Of a DNA stretch of 64,000 nucleotides, positions 21,274 through 31,159 are shown piece after piece (within the stretch, counting starts at the first letter, position 1; every line of letters starts with the position of its first letter). This stretch comes from Theileria orientalis strain Shintoku (taxonomy: Eukaryota; Apicomplexa; Aconoidasida; Piroplasmida; Theileriidae). The stretch is from positions 1,468,001-1,532,000 of the forward strand of contig NC_025260.1 in the NCBI RefSeq assembly GCF_000740895.1, given 5' to 3'. Position numbers and translations under genes: made by a program. The notes beneath the pieces are model-generated. The model had not been told where the DNA came from, did no database searches, and was given only the letters and a program-made list of their open reading frames with translations.

Positions 21274-24200
21274 TCAGAAAAAGAGCTTGAATATGATTAT
21301 GATGAGGAAGAAGAGCGCTATCATGAACTTGTGGTTGCTGTACCTCACCGACTCCTTCTTTACGTTGTTATTCAGCAGGTCCTGCTTCATTGCATCCAGT
21401 ATCACGTTTGCAGCCTGGTTGATCTTCTGCATCGCCTCCGACCTAATAACTCTTTCGAACATGATTTTTTTCGTGAAGACTACGTTGCCGTATATCTTTA
21501 CGTTGATTTTGTCTTCCCTGTTGAACGTGCTCGACCTTCCCATCCTCACAACTCTCGAGCATGTGCTACCGATACCACTTGCGTTAAGGGTTCCAGATCT
21601 TACTGATTTTGACGTTCCGGTTGTTATTTTCTTATCGCACATCAATGGTGTTCTCGTTGTTGATATTCCTGCAGCTGACTTAGTCATAGCACTGGCATCG
21701 ATTTTAGTTCCACCACCACTACTACCACTACTACTGCTGCTACTACTACTGCTGCTACTACTACTGCTACTGCTGCTGCTACTGCTGCTACTACTGCTGC
21801 TACTACTACTGCTGCTACTACTACTGCTGCTACTACTACTGCTACCAGTGTTAGTAATACCACCAAAACTCGTACTACCATTGCTACCCGTAGTACCCGA
21901 TTCCTTCGTCGTAGCGAGGCTACTTCTACCAGTTGCACTGTTCGTCGTAACAGCGCAGCTGTTTTCTTCCTCCGAGGATGTGTTTGAGACTATTATTGTG
22001 AACACTGTGTAAAAGTGCTTCGAGTACGGCATGTCTCTTACGTTTGTGAGCGACTGGTACACGATTTTATCCTTCGTGAAGTAGTAGCTCACGTTTTCCG
22101 TCGTGCTGATTCTCGTGTTAAACATCGTGTTGTTGTTTACTGAGTACTCCAGTTTTTTTCTAAGCACCACTCCCTGCACCTCCTTCTTACTCTTCCTACT
22201 CCTCATACTCGTTCTTCCACCTGACCAGTCACTTCCTTCAGTTCCATTGCTGCTGATACTACTCGTTTCATCCATGGTTTGGTTGCTAAAAGTGCCAGTT
22301 TTATCAGTTCTTCTGAACCATGTACTTTTGCTACCACTACTACCACCGGTGTTGGCACCACTGCTACCAATACCACTAATACCACTACTGTTACCAAAAT
22401 TCTTGGGAATGCTACCAATACTATTGCCGCTACCGACAATGACGCTACCAATACTATCTCGACTGTTCATGCTACCAATATTATCGCGGCTGTTCTTACC
22501 ACCAATACTACTGTTTGCACTCCCATTGTTGCCAACACTGTTCCCCGTGCTGTTAATGGTAAAAATACCGTTTGTAACGCCATTTCTACCACTACCCACA
22601 CCACTACCAGCAGTACCCACACCACTACAAGCAGTAACAATGCCACTTCTACTCGTGCCAATACCAGTAGTACTAATGCCACTTCTACCCACACCACTAC
22701 CAGTAGTACTAATGCCACTACCAGCAGTACCAATGCCACTTCTACTACTGCCACTTCTACTCGTGCTTAGGTTACTCCTTCTCGCATCACTTTCTACTCC
22801 TCCATTGTCCACCTCAATACTCAGGTTAAACGGGTATTGGTACAGTCTCACTCCCTGATTACTCGGCTTAAGGTCGTACGCTCCCAGCTGTTTCCTCGAC
22901 CTACTTATCAGCGCCTCATCGTTCGTGTTACTGCTTAGGACCATGTTAAAAAATTCACTGAGCGTTAAACTATAGTTGTTGTCACTCAACAGCGTATTTT
23001 CATCCATGTTTATTTCCAATTCACCTATCGCTTCAACTTCGCTATCGCTGATTCCTATTTCCACGTTAACCACTATACTACTCAGCAGTGAGTCCAGTGA
23101 TTGCATCACGTGAAAGCTGTAGTTTCCTTCCACAGTTTCTATTACCAACTTATTATTTCCCATTATATCCTTGTTCACATTTTCCACCTTTCTATTACTC
23201 TTTTTTTTCTCAATTTTCTCATTTAGTTTACTTTTACTACCACTACCATTACCACCACTCATATTGCTACCACTACCACTACCATTACCACCACTCATAT
23301 TGCTACTCACATTCTCATCTCCACCCTCTTCCACTGCGCTCGTGCTTATTCTACTATTGTTGACCACTATGTTAACTATGTCCTTCTTCCTTATTGTCAC
23401 GTACGTTGCTCTTCCCAGCAGTGTCGTCTTATTAAAATACGAGTGGAACCCTATTTCATTGGTTGTCACTATCATCGTTCCGTTAAGGTATATCTTATCT
23501 ATCAGACTACACCTCACTCTGACCAGCACTTCTCCCGTCAGCTTCAACTTATAGTCCACATAGTTATTTATGCTCAACTTCAGGTCATTCTCGACCCACC
23601 TTCCATCGACAGCACCAACTGCAGCTACTGATCCTGAGTCTCTTTGACTAAATCCACCTTCTCTACTCTTTTTACTGCCGACAGCACTTCTAGTGCCAGT
23701 GTTAGCACTTGCATCACTAGTAGTGCTATCATCCGTGGAACCTGCCTTATTAGCCCTAACATTACTAGTAGTATCAGCCGTGGCATAATTAGCGGTGTCG
23801 CCTGTGGCATCACTAGAAGTCTCGGTGGCAGCAGTGTTGGCAATTGAACTAGCAGTGTTTGGATCGGCAATACTAATGGTTTTAGAAACATCAGAGGAGT
23901 CAGTATTTACAGTGGAGGAACCAATAGTCGTGTTAGCGGTAGCACTACTAGTAGTTGTGTTAGCGGTAGCATTACTAGTAGTCATTTCAGCAGTAGACGT
24001 AGTATCAACAGTAGCACTACCAGTAGTCGTGTTAGAAGTGGCAGATCTTATAGGCTTGGCGCTACTACTGGTATCACTACTACTACTATTAATGCCTGTT
24101 TTACTACTACTACTCGTATCAGTGTTACTACTATTACTACCACTACTACTAATGCCAACACCTGTTTTACTACTACTACTACCACTACTACTAATGCCAA

Positions 24201-27200
24201 CACCTGTTGCATTACTTTTACTATCAACTTCACTTCCTAGCTTCTTAGTTTCCTTACGCACTCCCTTAACTTTATGTGCGCAACGTCTATGTGTGTACAC
24301 GTACTTATTTGAGAGTATCAACACGTGCTTATAGTCGTTACTCGTTCCCTTTCCCGTTCTATACATCATCGACAACCCGTGTATCACACACATGATGTAC
24401 TCGTTTTTCAGTATCGACAGTGCCGTCTTCCCATTTTTGTCGTCGTAGTGCCTTCCCATCCACTTGACCAGACTGTTGTGCTTCACTATGAAGTCCAACT
24501 GCTTACTGGAGTTATCTTCGTGCGTGCTCACGCTTATCAACACCTTCAACATCCCTTCGAAGGTCTCCACTATTCTTTCTATCACTTGACTCAGATACTT
24601 ACTCACCACTTCATATATTTCGTCGAACTCCTCCACAGGAGTGGCGCCAACGCAGTGGCAAACGTACGTGCCGCTTTCATAAGTGTTGGTCCTGATTATG
24701 CTGTTAATACTGGCACTGTTGCTTATGCTGTCAATATTTGCACTGTTGATGGTCTCGTATGTTTTGTTGGTCCTGTCAGTGTTATTGATATCATTAGCAG
24801 TGTTATAAGTGCTATTAACATTATCAGTAGCAGTTTTGTTACTCGTACTTGTAATAGTGCCATTATCATTAGCAGTGTTATAAGTGCTATTAACATTATC
24901 AGTAGCAGTATGGTTACTCGTATTTGTAATAGTGCCATTATCATTAGCAGTGTTATAAGTGCTATTAACATTATCAGTAGCAGTATGGTTACTCGTATTT
25001 GTAATAGTGCCATTATCATTAGCAGTGTTGTTGGTATTGTAAATGCTACCTGTGCTCCCAGTACCAAACTCACTCGTTCTCATAACATTACCCTTATTAT
25101 TACCTTCAACATTACCCTTAGCAGTAACTATTCCAAATCCACTCATGCTTATTTCACTGTAGTTACCGTTTATTGATACGTTTGAACTCCTCATTTCCTT
25201 ATTGCGACTACCTTTTTTTATCATATCTACTATTACGTTCTGTACATCTGTATATAAATTCCTTATTTTATTAACGTAATCTATATACTCATTAACGTAT
25301 ATGCTGATTCCCAATCTATCTTCTTCGTACTGCTTATCTATGTCTATTATTCTTTTATTAACGTTTAAATTTCTTTCCCCTTCTTCTTTTTCATTCAACT
25401 TTATTGCCTTGTTTCCATCCGTCGCTACCTTCTTCTTACTTATACTACTGTAGTGATTCTTATAGTATTTTCTCAGGTTACTACTCATGTCCAGTATTTT
25501 TGCCAAGACCAACTCTCTATTACTCTCCGTTTCATCTTGCACTGAATAACATTCAAACAACTCATCCACATACTCATCATTTTCATTATCCTCCCCTCTC
25601 GTCACACTTTTTCCACCGATATCTTCATTTCCGTTAATACTACCAATAATACTCTTGTTATCAATGCCACTGATATCGTTATTCTCAATGCCCTTATCAT
25701 TTGTGTTTTTATCGTCGTCAATGCCATTGTTAATACTGCTGGTACTGCTGTTGTTGTTGTCAATATCGGTATTACTGTTCTTAGTAGTGCTGTTATTGTT
25801 GTCAATATCGGTATTACTGTTCTTAGTACTGCTGTTATTGTTGTCAATATCGGTATTACTGTTCTTAGTACTGCTGTTATTGTTGTCAATATCGGTATTA
25901 CTGTTCTTACTATCGTTAATACTGCTGCTAATTCCAGCACTGCTGTTGTTAATGTTAGTTTTAGCAGTCTTAGTAGTGGCAGCATCATTCACATCACCCT
26001 TGTTAGCGTCTTCCCTGTTACCGGTAGCTGCGATGTTAATATCAACCGTACTAGCGCTCATGCTATGTTTACACCTACCACTGCTACTATAACAACTACT
26101 ACAAGCATTGTCACTGCCATAACTACCACTAACACTCGCAATTCTACTACCATTAATACTCGAAATGCTACCATTAATGGAATTTGAGCTTCTTTGGTAA
26201 TACAGGCTACTACTTCCTGATGCCACCTTTCTTGACGTCACCATCTTCAGCAGATTACAGTAATACTTGTACTTCCTAGCGTAGTACTTCGTTAACCTGT
26301 TAATGATTCTATAACTTCTACTCTTAATTTCACTATTTTTAAACTCATTTACCACTTCTTCTATTTCCTCATCGTATTCTCTAAATTCATTTTCCATTTC
26401 ATTCCTCGTCACGCAGAACCTCATCAGTGCCTCTACGTATGCGTTGTAGTTATTGTAGTCTCTGTACTCCTCCAACAGCATCTGTGATATCAACTTACAC
26501 TTATACTTTACATCATCCATATTTAGTTCTCTATATTCTTCTTCACTACTCTCAACGTGGTCATTAGTTTCACTACTCTCAACGTTGTTATTGGCTTCAC
26601 TAACATCCTCATTGTTATTAGTTTCACTAACATCATCATTGTTATTGGCTTCACTAACATCGGCAACATTTCTCAACACTGTCTTTCCCATGCTTCCGTC
26701 TATATTATCGGCTGAACCATACTGACTTCCTTTTCTTAGATACGCAATCTTCGGTTCCTTCTCCATCGACACTGGGGACCTCCTTGTATAGGCCACCTCT
26801 TTCCTCTCAGACTCACTGTTTTTATACGGCAGTTCAGACAGCTTTGTCACTCCAGCCCTTCGGGAACAATCTTCTTCATCTCCACCAGCTTTTCTACTCT
26901 TCTTATCGTCGTTCGCTGTTGTCGATGTTCCTGCTGGTCTTGATGCTGATATTGGTTTCAGTGCTGTCGTTCCATTTGCAAAGAAGTTCCACAGCTCCTT
27001 GTTACTCCTTATTTTACTCAGCAGCAGGTTATCATAGTCGCAGTAACACACTAGTGTTTCCCTAACGTGGCCGTGCCCGTCCGACTTCACGTTGCTGTAA
27101 TTTATAATATTCACTTCACTCACTGCGTCGTCTCTTGCGATGGTGCTTATTACCTTCGCTATCGACGGCTGCAGTATCTTGTCGTATTTATTCACGTTCT

Positions 27201-27786
27201 TCAGGTGGCTTTGGTAGTCGTTCACTCTCTCCTTCACTCGACTGTTCAGTCCCTTCAGCTTCCTGCTCAGCTTCGCCTTCAACTCTCCGGAGACTTCCTT
27301 TATTATATTCAGGTCTTCCAGCGTCGACTTTACGATTCTTCTGAACTCGTCGTTGTTCTTCACTTCTATCGAGAACACTTCCAGAAACACAAACAACAGT
27401 CTGCTCAACTCGCGTTTGTCCGGTTGACCTCCATATAGTCCGTTGATGCTTCCGTTGTGGTACCAACAGTTCGACTGTGCTGACCTGCTAGTTCCTATGC
27501 TGCTTATTCTCGACGTGCAGGTCGCCTCGCTGTTCAATGATGCGCTCTTTCTCAGTTTACTTTTAAACAGCGAACTGTTCGACAGTCCTGTTCTTTTTGT
27601 ACCTATTTTATGTTCTAGTTCCACCAGGCTCAGTATGTTTTCGTATCCAAAGTAGGTCGTTATTTTCTTACTTTCTACTGTTACACTCTTCAACCTTGAT
27701 ACTGCTTTTTTACAGTGTCTAACATTTTTATTACAGGCTTCTTCTAAACACTTTAAATTAGATTCTAGGTCTAATTCCGTTGGCAT
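21274..27786 (-). CDS. Giant GRAM/VASt-like tail-anchored protein (LAM/GRAMD type)
   Basis: 2170-residue frame, ATG at 27786. Residues 1-230 are helical and charged, possibly BAR-like. Residues 1397-1575 look like a GRAM (PH-like) domain: VRCSLIDKIYLNGTMIVTTN, IGFHSYF and a closing helix VMQSLDSLLSSI. From about 1613 a VASt-like (START-fold) domain follows in pieces separated by low complexity: LSEFFNMVLSS, GVRLYQYPFNLSIEV, VSYYFTKDKIVYQS, DMPYSKHFYTVFTI, and NVVFTKKIMFERVIRSEA. The last 20 residues (FMIALFFLIIIIFKLFF) form a C-terminal membrane anchor. This order, helical region then GRAM, VASt and tail anchor, is that of yeast Lam/Ysp1 and animal GRAMD1 (Aster) proteins, which move sterols at ER contact sites. 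More than half of the protein is Asn/Ser/Thr-rich repeat, including a run of over 40 serines. The assignment rests on motif pattern only. An unseen intron inside the repeats is possible. Confidence 0.65.
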   Translation of the reverse strand: MPTELDLESNLKCLEEACNKNVRHCKKAVSRLKSVTVESKKITTYFGYENILSLVELEHKIGTKRTGLSNSSLFKSKLRKSASLNSEATCTSRISSIGTSRSAQSNCWYHNGSINGLYGGQPDKRELSRLLFVFLEVFSIEVKNNDEFRRIVKSTLEDLNIIKEVSGELKAKLSRKLKGLNSRVKERVNDYQSHLKNVNKYDKILQPSIAKVISTIARDDAVSEVNIINYSNVKSDGHGHVRETLVCYCDYDNLLLSKIRSNKELWNFFANGTTALKPISASRPAGTSTTANDDKKSRKAGGDEEDCSRRAGVTKLSELPYKNSESERKEVAYTRRSPVSMEKEPKIAYLRKGSQYGSADNIDGSMGKTVLRNVADVSEANNNDDVSETNNNEDVSEANNNVESSETNDHVESSEEEYRELNMDDVKYKCKLISQMLLEEYRDYNNYNAYVEALMRFCVTRNEMENEFREYDEEIEEVVNEFKNSEIKSRSYRIINRLTKYYARKYKYYCNLLKMVTSRKVASGSSSLYYQRSSNSINGSISSINGSRIASVSGSYGSDNACSSCYSSSGRCKHSMSASTVDINIAATGNREDANKGDVNDAATTKTAKTNINNSSAGISSSINDSKNSNTDIDNNNSSTKNSNTDIDNNNSSTKNSNTDIDNNNSTTKNSNTDIDNNNSSTSSINNGIDDDKNTNDKGIENNDISGIDNKSIIGSINGNEDIGGKSVTRGEDNENDEYVDELFECYSVQDETESNRELVLAKILDMSSNLRKYYKNHYSSISKKKVATDGNKAIKLNEKEEGERNLNVNKRIIDIDKQYEEDRLGISIYVNEYIDYVNKIRNLYTDVQNVIVDMIKKGSRNKEMRSSNVSINGNYSEISMSGFGIVTAKGNVEGNNKGNVMRTSEFGTGSTGSIYNTNNTANDNGTITNTSNHTATDNVNSTYNTANDNGTITNTSNHTATDNVNSTYNTANDNGTITSTSNKTATDNVNSTYNTANDINNTDRTNKTYETINSANIDSISNSASINSIIRTNTYESGTYVCHCVGATPVEEFDEIYEVVSKYLSQVIERIVETFEGMLKVLISVSTHEDNSSKQLDFIVKHNSLVKWMGRHYDDKNGKTALSILKNEYIMCVIHGLSMMYRTGKGTSNDYKHVLILSNKYVYTHRRCAHKVKGVRKETKKLGSEVDSKSNATGVGISSSGSSSSKTGVGISSSGSNSSNTDTSSSSKTGINSSSSDTSSSAKPIRSATSNTTTGSATVDTTSTAEMTTSNATANTTTSSATANTTIGSSTVNTDSSDVSKTISIADPNTASSIANTAATETSSDATGDTANYATADTTSNVRANKAGSTDDSTTSDASANTGTRSAVGSKKSREGGFSQRDSGSVAAVGAVDGRWVENDLKLSINNYVDYKLKLTGEVLVRVRCSLIDKIYLNGTMIVTTNEIGFHSYFNKTTLLGRATYVTIRKKDIVNIVVNNSRISTSAVEEGGDENVSSNMSGGNGSGSGSNMSGGNGSGSKSKLNEKIEKKKSNRKVENVNKDIMGNNKLVIETVEGNYSFHVMQSLDSLLSSIVVNVEIGISDSEVEAIGELEINMDENTLLSDNNYSLTLSEFFNMVLSSNTNDEALISRSRKQLGAYDLKPSNQGVRLYQYPFNLSIEVDNGGVESDARRSNLSTSRSGSSRSGIGTAGSGISTTGSGVGRSGISTTGIGTSRSGIVTACSGVGTAGSGVGSGRNGVTNGIFTINSTGNSVGNNGSANSSIGGKNSRDNIGSMNSRDSIGSVIVGSGNSIGSIPKNFGNSSGISGIGSSGANTGGSSGSKSTWFRRTDKTGTFSNQTMDETSSISSNGTEGSDWSGGRTSMRSRKSKKEVQGVVLRKKLEYSVNNNTMFNTRISTTENVSYYFTKDKIVYQSLTNVRDMPYSKHFYTVFTIIVSNTSSEEENSCAVTTNSATGRSSLATTKESGTTGSNGSTSFGGITNTGSSSSSSSSSSSSSSSSSSSSSSSSSSSSSSSSSSSSSSSGSSGGGTKIDASAMTKSAAGISTTRTPLMCDKKITTGTSKSVRSGTLNASGIGSTCSRVVRMGRSSTFNREDKINVKIYGNVVFTKKIMFERVIRSEAMQKINQAANVILDAMKQDLLNNNVKKESVRYSNHKFMIALFFLIIIIFKLFF
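21715..21845 (-). repeat. Polyserine-coding trinucleotide tract
   Basis: On the plus strand the tract is a run of act/gct triplets (AGT/AGC serine codons on the coding strand) giving more than 40 consecutive Ser inside the VASt-like domain of the giant GRAM protein. AGT and AGC are interspersed rather than a pure repeat. Confidence 0.95.
22590..22775 (-). repeat. Degenerate Ser/Gly/Thr-coding minisatellite
   Basis: Imperfect repeats of about 8-10 codons of the type SGISTTGSGVG, made of accactaccagtagtacc-like units, lie in a VASt-domain insert of the GRAM protein. They generate long spurious frames on the plus strand. Confidence 0.8.
24787..25030 (-). repeat. 75-nt tandem repeat, about 3 copies
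   Basis: Three near-perfect 25-codon units (pattern STYNTANDNGTITNTSN then HTATDNVN) occur in the GRAM protein's central low-complexity region. Sites such as NHTAT and SNKTAT differ between copies. Confidence 0.9.
25760..25920 (-). repeat. 42-nt tandem repeat, about 4 copies
   Basis: Fourteen-codon units NTDIDNNNSSTKNS repeat with single-base differences (one copy has STT for SST). The unit length is a multiple of three, so copy-number change keeps the frame. Confidence 0.92.
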
Positions 27787-28333
27787 TTCTCCGATTTTAC
27801 TTTATTTATTTATTGACAAATCCTCATAATTTTCACGAAGATTTTTATGGTACATTTATTGTTTTTTTGAATCATGTTTTCTTGATAAACATTCCTTTCT
27901 ACACGGTGACTATATTTTTAGTCCTATACAGCGTTATTATTGAAGCTATAGTACACTCAACAAACTATTGTTTATTTACGACAAGTTAACTTATTTTTAA
28001 TATTCGAATGTTTATGTGTTTATTCTGAATATTAAAAATACAATTTTGCTTAATTAATACAGGTACATAATTAAAAAATCGCCATTTATATTTTTAAATC
28101 TCGTCCGATAGTATTTGGAAGGATCTACTATTACAAGCAAACTATTTTTATTTACAAAATAAACAAACCACGGCGTCTATATTTCGACAAATTAAATATG
28201 ATATCTTTTATAGTGTGTTCGGTCAACACCACTTTTCGATTTATACTCGAATAATACTACACATCTGATGAAAAACTTAAAATATCAAATATTTGTTTTG
28301 TAAATTATGGAAATAACTTGTTAGTTTTTTAAA
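27787..28333. other. Divergent promoter region, GRAM protein and bS18m
   Basis: About 550 AT-rich bases between the minus-strand GRAM protein gene and the plus-strand ribosomal protein gene. No coding frame or RNA gene was seen. Confidence 0.55.
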
Positions 28334-30277
28334 ATGTCCTTGAGATATAAGCCAAATAATATTTTATGCTATTATCGATTCTTCGCAACAAAATCGAAGA
28401 AATTACCAAAAACTGCTCAAAATGAAAAATTTAAGAGTTTCGACCAATTATTCAATTACTCAAACAGTCAGAAGAGTTTACAAAGAGAAAAGGTACCTTT
28501 GAACTACTTATTTGTGTTAGTCATTCTCATATTCTCCTTTCCGTAAATAATTTTTTAGATAAGCAAAGAGGGCAGTTTTGACGCTTTGTATCAAGAGTGT
28601 ATGACTGAAATATACAAAATGAGGGCAGAAGCTGACGGTTACTCTGATGAAACCAGAGAATCGCCAGAGATTCAGGAACTGACAAAGAAGGAGAATGAAA
28701 TTGTGAATTCAGTGTTTAAAAGAGTGTTTTCCAGCAACTTAAGCAACCTTAGTGACATGAGCAACAAGTTAAATTGCAACAAATCATCTGAAATTGATCC
28801 TTACTGGGACCCGTTTAAGAATATTCAGAATTTAAAGCTGCAAATCGCATCAGAATTCAATCAACTCTCAAAGTCAGTTTATATATACACACACGCGTAC
28901 ACATAGTTATCCGTTGTCTACACATACCGACTTAACACTTACCAATCTTGTAGGCTAGTGAGTAGCGCTGAACTATATAAGTATAAATCAATGATAAAGA
29001 AGTCACTGAGGCAATTTAATGAATCAAACAACTTCGACATCATAAAGGACACACAAAAGGACTCTGAAGATGATATAGACTATGTAAACACGACAGATAT
29101 TTAGTTTTGTTCAGTTATGAGTCATTCATTACTCATTCACTGTAACTTATTTTAACTCCAGAAATATAAGAATGAACGATTTTGGGATCCTGATATTGAC
29201 AAGAGGTTGATTTTGCAGAACCATAAAAGGCCATTTTCATTCAGAGGTTGTTTTAAGCAGCGCACGTATATCAGCTAGTTAAAGTATAGTGTGGTCAGCC
29301 AAACTATCATTACTCCATAATAAGGCTAGCTATTTATAGCATATAAACTCATGGAAATAACCATGAAGTTACTAATACTACTGCTACCACCATTATTACT
29401 AATACTACCGCTACTACTATTACTACTTTAACTACTGCTACTACTACTACTTTAACTACTGCTACTATTACTACTTTAACTACTGCTACTACTACTACTT
29501 TAACTACTGCTACTATTACTACTTTAACTACTGCTACTATTACTACTTTAACTACTGCTACTATTACTACTTTAACTACTGCTACTATTACTACTTTAAC
29601 TACTGCTACTAATGCTACTAGTAATAACAACAACATTCACATTCAATACGCTGGAAATGTAGTATTGAGTACCATTGTTCCAGTGCCATTTGTTCATGTG
29701 TAACTTTAGATCTGCACGTCTTACACAACTTTGTAAGCGAAGACGGCCAAATATTGCCGAGAAGATTAAATTTAACCACGAGGAAGCAGCAAATACAAAT
29801 ATTCAAATCCATTAAAATGGCAAGGCAGATGGCACTGTTCCCATACGACTGGAAGCCACTGTACAGAGACCGCATACCTCTACTAAATCCACTGCAAGTG
29901 AGAAGTAATTAGCAATTGAATGGTGTATTTAGAACAGAAAAACTTACAAATTCAGTAAATATAGGAACTATTTTAACAAATAATACCTATTCCGTAGTAC
30001 CTGTTCGACGAGCTGTTTTATAAGTATAAAAAGTCCAAAGATTTAAGGTCGAAGGCAATGATCAACGTCATGATGAACAAATACCCAGAAGTTAACGCAC
30101 ACAGGTAAGAAAAGATATATTTAAGGAGATGTGTTTGACTTTACGAAGTAAACATCAGCGAGGGACATTCTAACAAATACGCTCAGATACCTGAGGCATG
30201 AATCGCAAAAAATGGAGAGAACGACAGGGAAAGATTCCGAAGGTAAAGACAGAAATATCGTCGAATCGAACGGTTAA
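28334..30277 (+). CDS. Mitochondrial small-subunit ribosomal protein bS18
   Basis: Seven exons: 28334-28492, 28559-28872, 28954-29083, 29162-29246, 29710-29897, 29998-30104, 30163-30277, giving 365 residues with all phases consistent. The core (about residues 230-275) reads FVSEDGQILPRRLNLTTRK, then an IKMARQMALFPY ending. This matches bacterial S18, whose hallmark is gKIlPRR...IKrARhlaLLPY. bS18 binds 16S-type rRNA on the small-subunit platform. The N-terminus (LCYYRFFATKSKKLPK) is basic and aromatic with no acidic residues, as in mitochondrial import signals, and no signal peptide precedes it, so mitochondrion is favoured over apicoplast. The long extensions on both sides (S18 of bacteria is about 75 residues) fit the inflated ribosomal proteins of apicomplexan mitochondria. 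No single exon is long enough to show the gene in an ORF scan. Confidence 0.85.
29408..29615 (+). repeat. 24-nt minisatellite inside intron 4 of bS18m
   Basis: About eight to nine copies of actactgctactattactac followed by ttta occur, with ATT/ACT variants. They lie wholly within the intron 29247-29709, so they are not translated on the plus strand. Confidence 0.92.
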
Positions 30278-31159
30278 TGTTTTTTAATGTGAGTACTGTA
30301 TATGATAACGTAAATTCGGTGAAGCGTGAAAAAGGAAACTGAAAAACTGCGAAAAATATAAATAGATGAATTTATAACGGCTTTAAAAGATATTGGAGAG
30401 TAATTTTGAAAAATTATGAGGATGGAGAGGAAAGAAAAGTAAAATTGCTCAGCCTGCGTGCCCAACTTCCCACATTTGCGGTTATTCCGTTTCTAGTTCC
30501 ATATGATTTATGAATTTATAGCCATAGTTGAAAAATAAACACGAGAAGCTAGTCAATTCTCGTTTTACTCCACCTGTTGAGAAATAGAAAGGATATTCTC
30601 AGTGATTCGTAGCACTAGAAGATTTCAATGTTTTAGCTTACAATCAAAGGCTAAAAATCGAAACCAGGACCCAGTAGCCAGTTAAAACTCCACATAAAGC
30701 ACGGAAAGTATAGTATCCAGCTGCTACAACAGCTCTCAACTTTCGCAAACGGTTACATGTCTAAGTTTAATATTTGTATTTTCACAAACTAACATTAAAA
30801 CTTGACCATTTTTATAAACTATGAACAATTATGAATTAAAACTTGTGATATAGATATTTGTTGTCCAATGTGTAAGTAATTTAATAAAATATACGAAGAA
30901 CCCTAAAGTAGCATCACCCTTTAAACAATAAGTCAAATTCTCAATTTGAATTACTGTAACATATACCAGGGATAAATTAGGAGTTAAAATAGCAAACGTT
31001 TCCACTAAAAATAGCAAACTCGTAAAAACGAATAATTAATTAGGATATAAAAACATATCACGCAAACCAGATTAAAAAATCATAAAACCGAAATCAGGAT
31101 TAAAGCAAAAGCACAAATTGTAAAAATACAGTAGATAGAGCCGCTAAAGTGCAAAAGCC
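30278..31159. other. Intergenic region between bS18m and PDE
   Basis: Nearly 900 bases of AT-rich sequence. Short frames occur on the minus strand (30274-30465, 30829-31017) but have no recognisable protein features or splice context. I see no gene here. Confidence 0.55.

Noticed and set aside
21242..22012. Plus-strand frames over the giant GRAM gene, including a Leu-rich run
   Set aside because: The run of leucines is the antisense translation of the polyserine tract. The same applies to the Thr/Ala/Val-rich frames at 22103-26092.
24787..25030. Regular repeats as a possible CRISPR array
   Set aside because: Units are directly adjacent without spacers, are coding in frame, and the genome is eukaryotic.
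29349..29636. Val/Ala-rich minus-strand frame of 95 codons
   Set aside because: It is translation of a 24-nt minisatellite lying in the bS18 intron.
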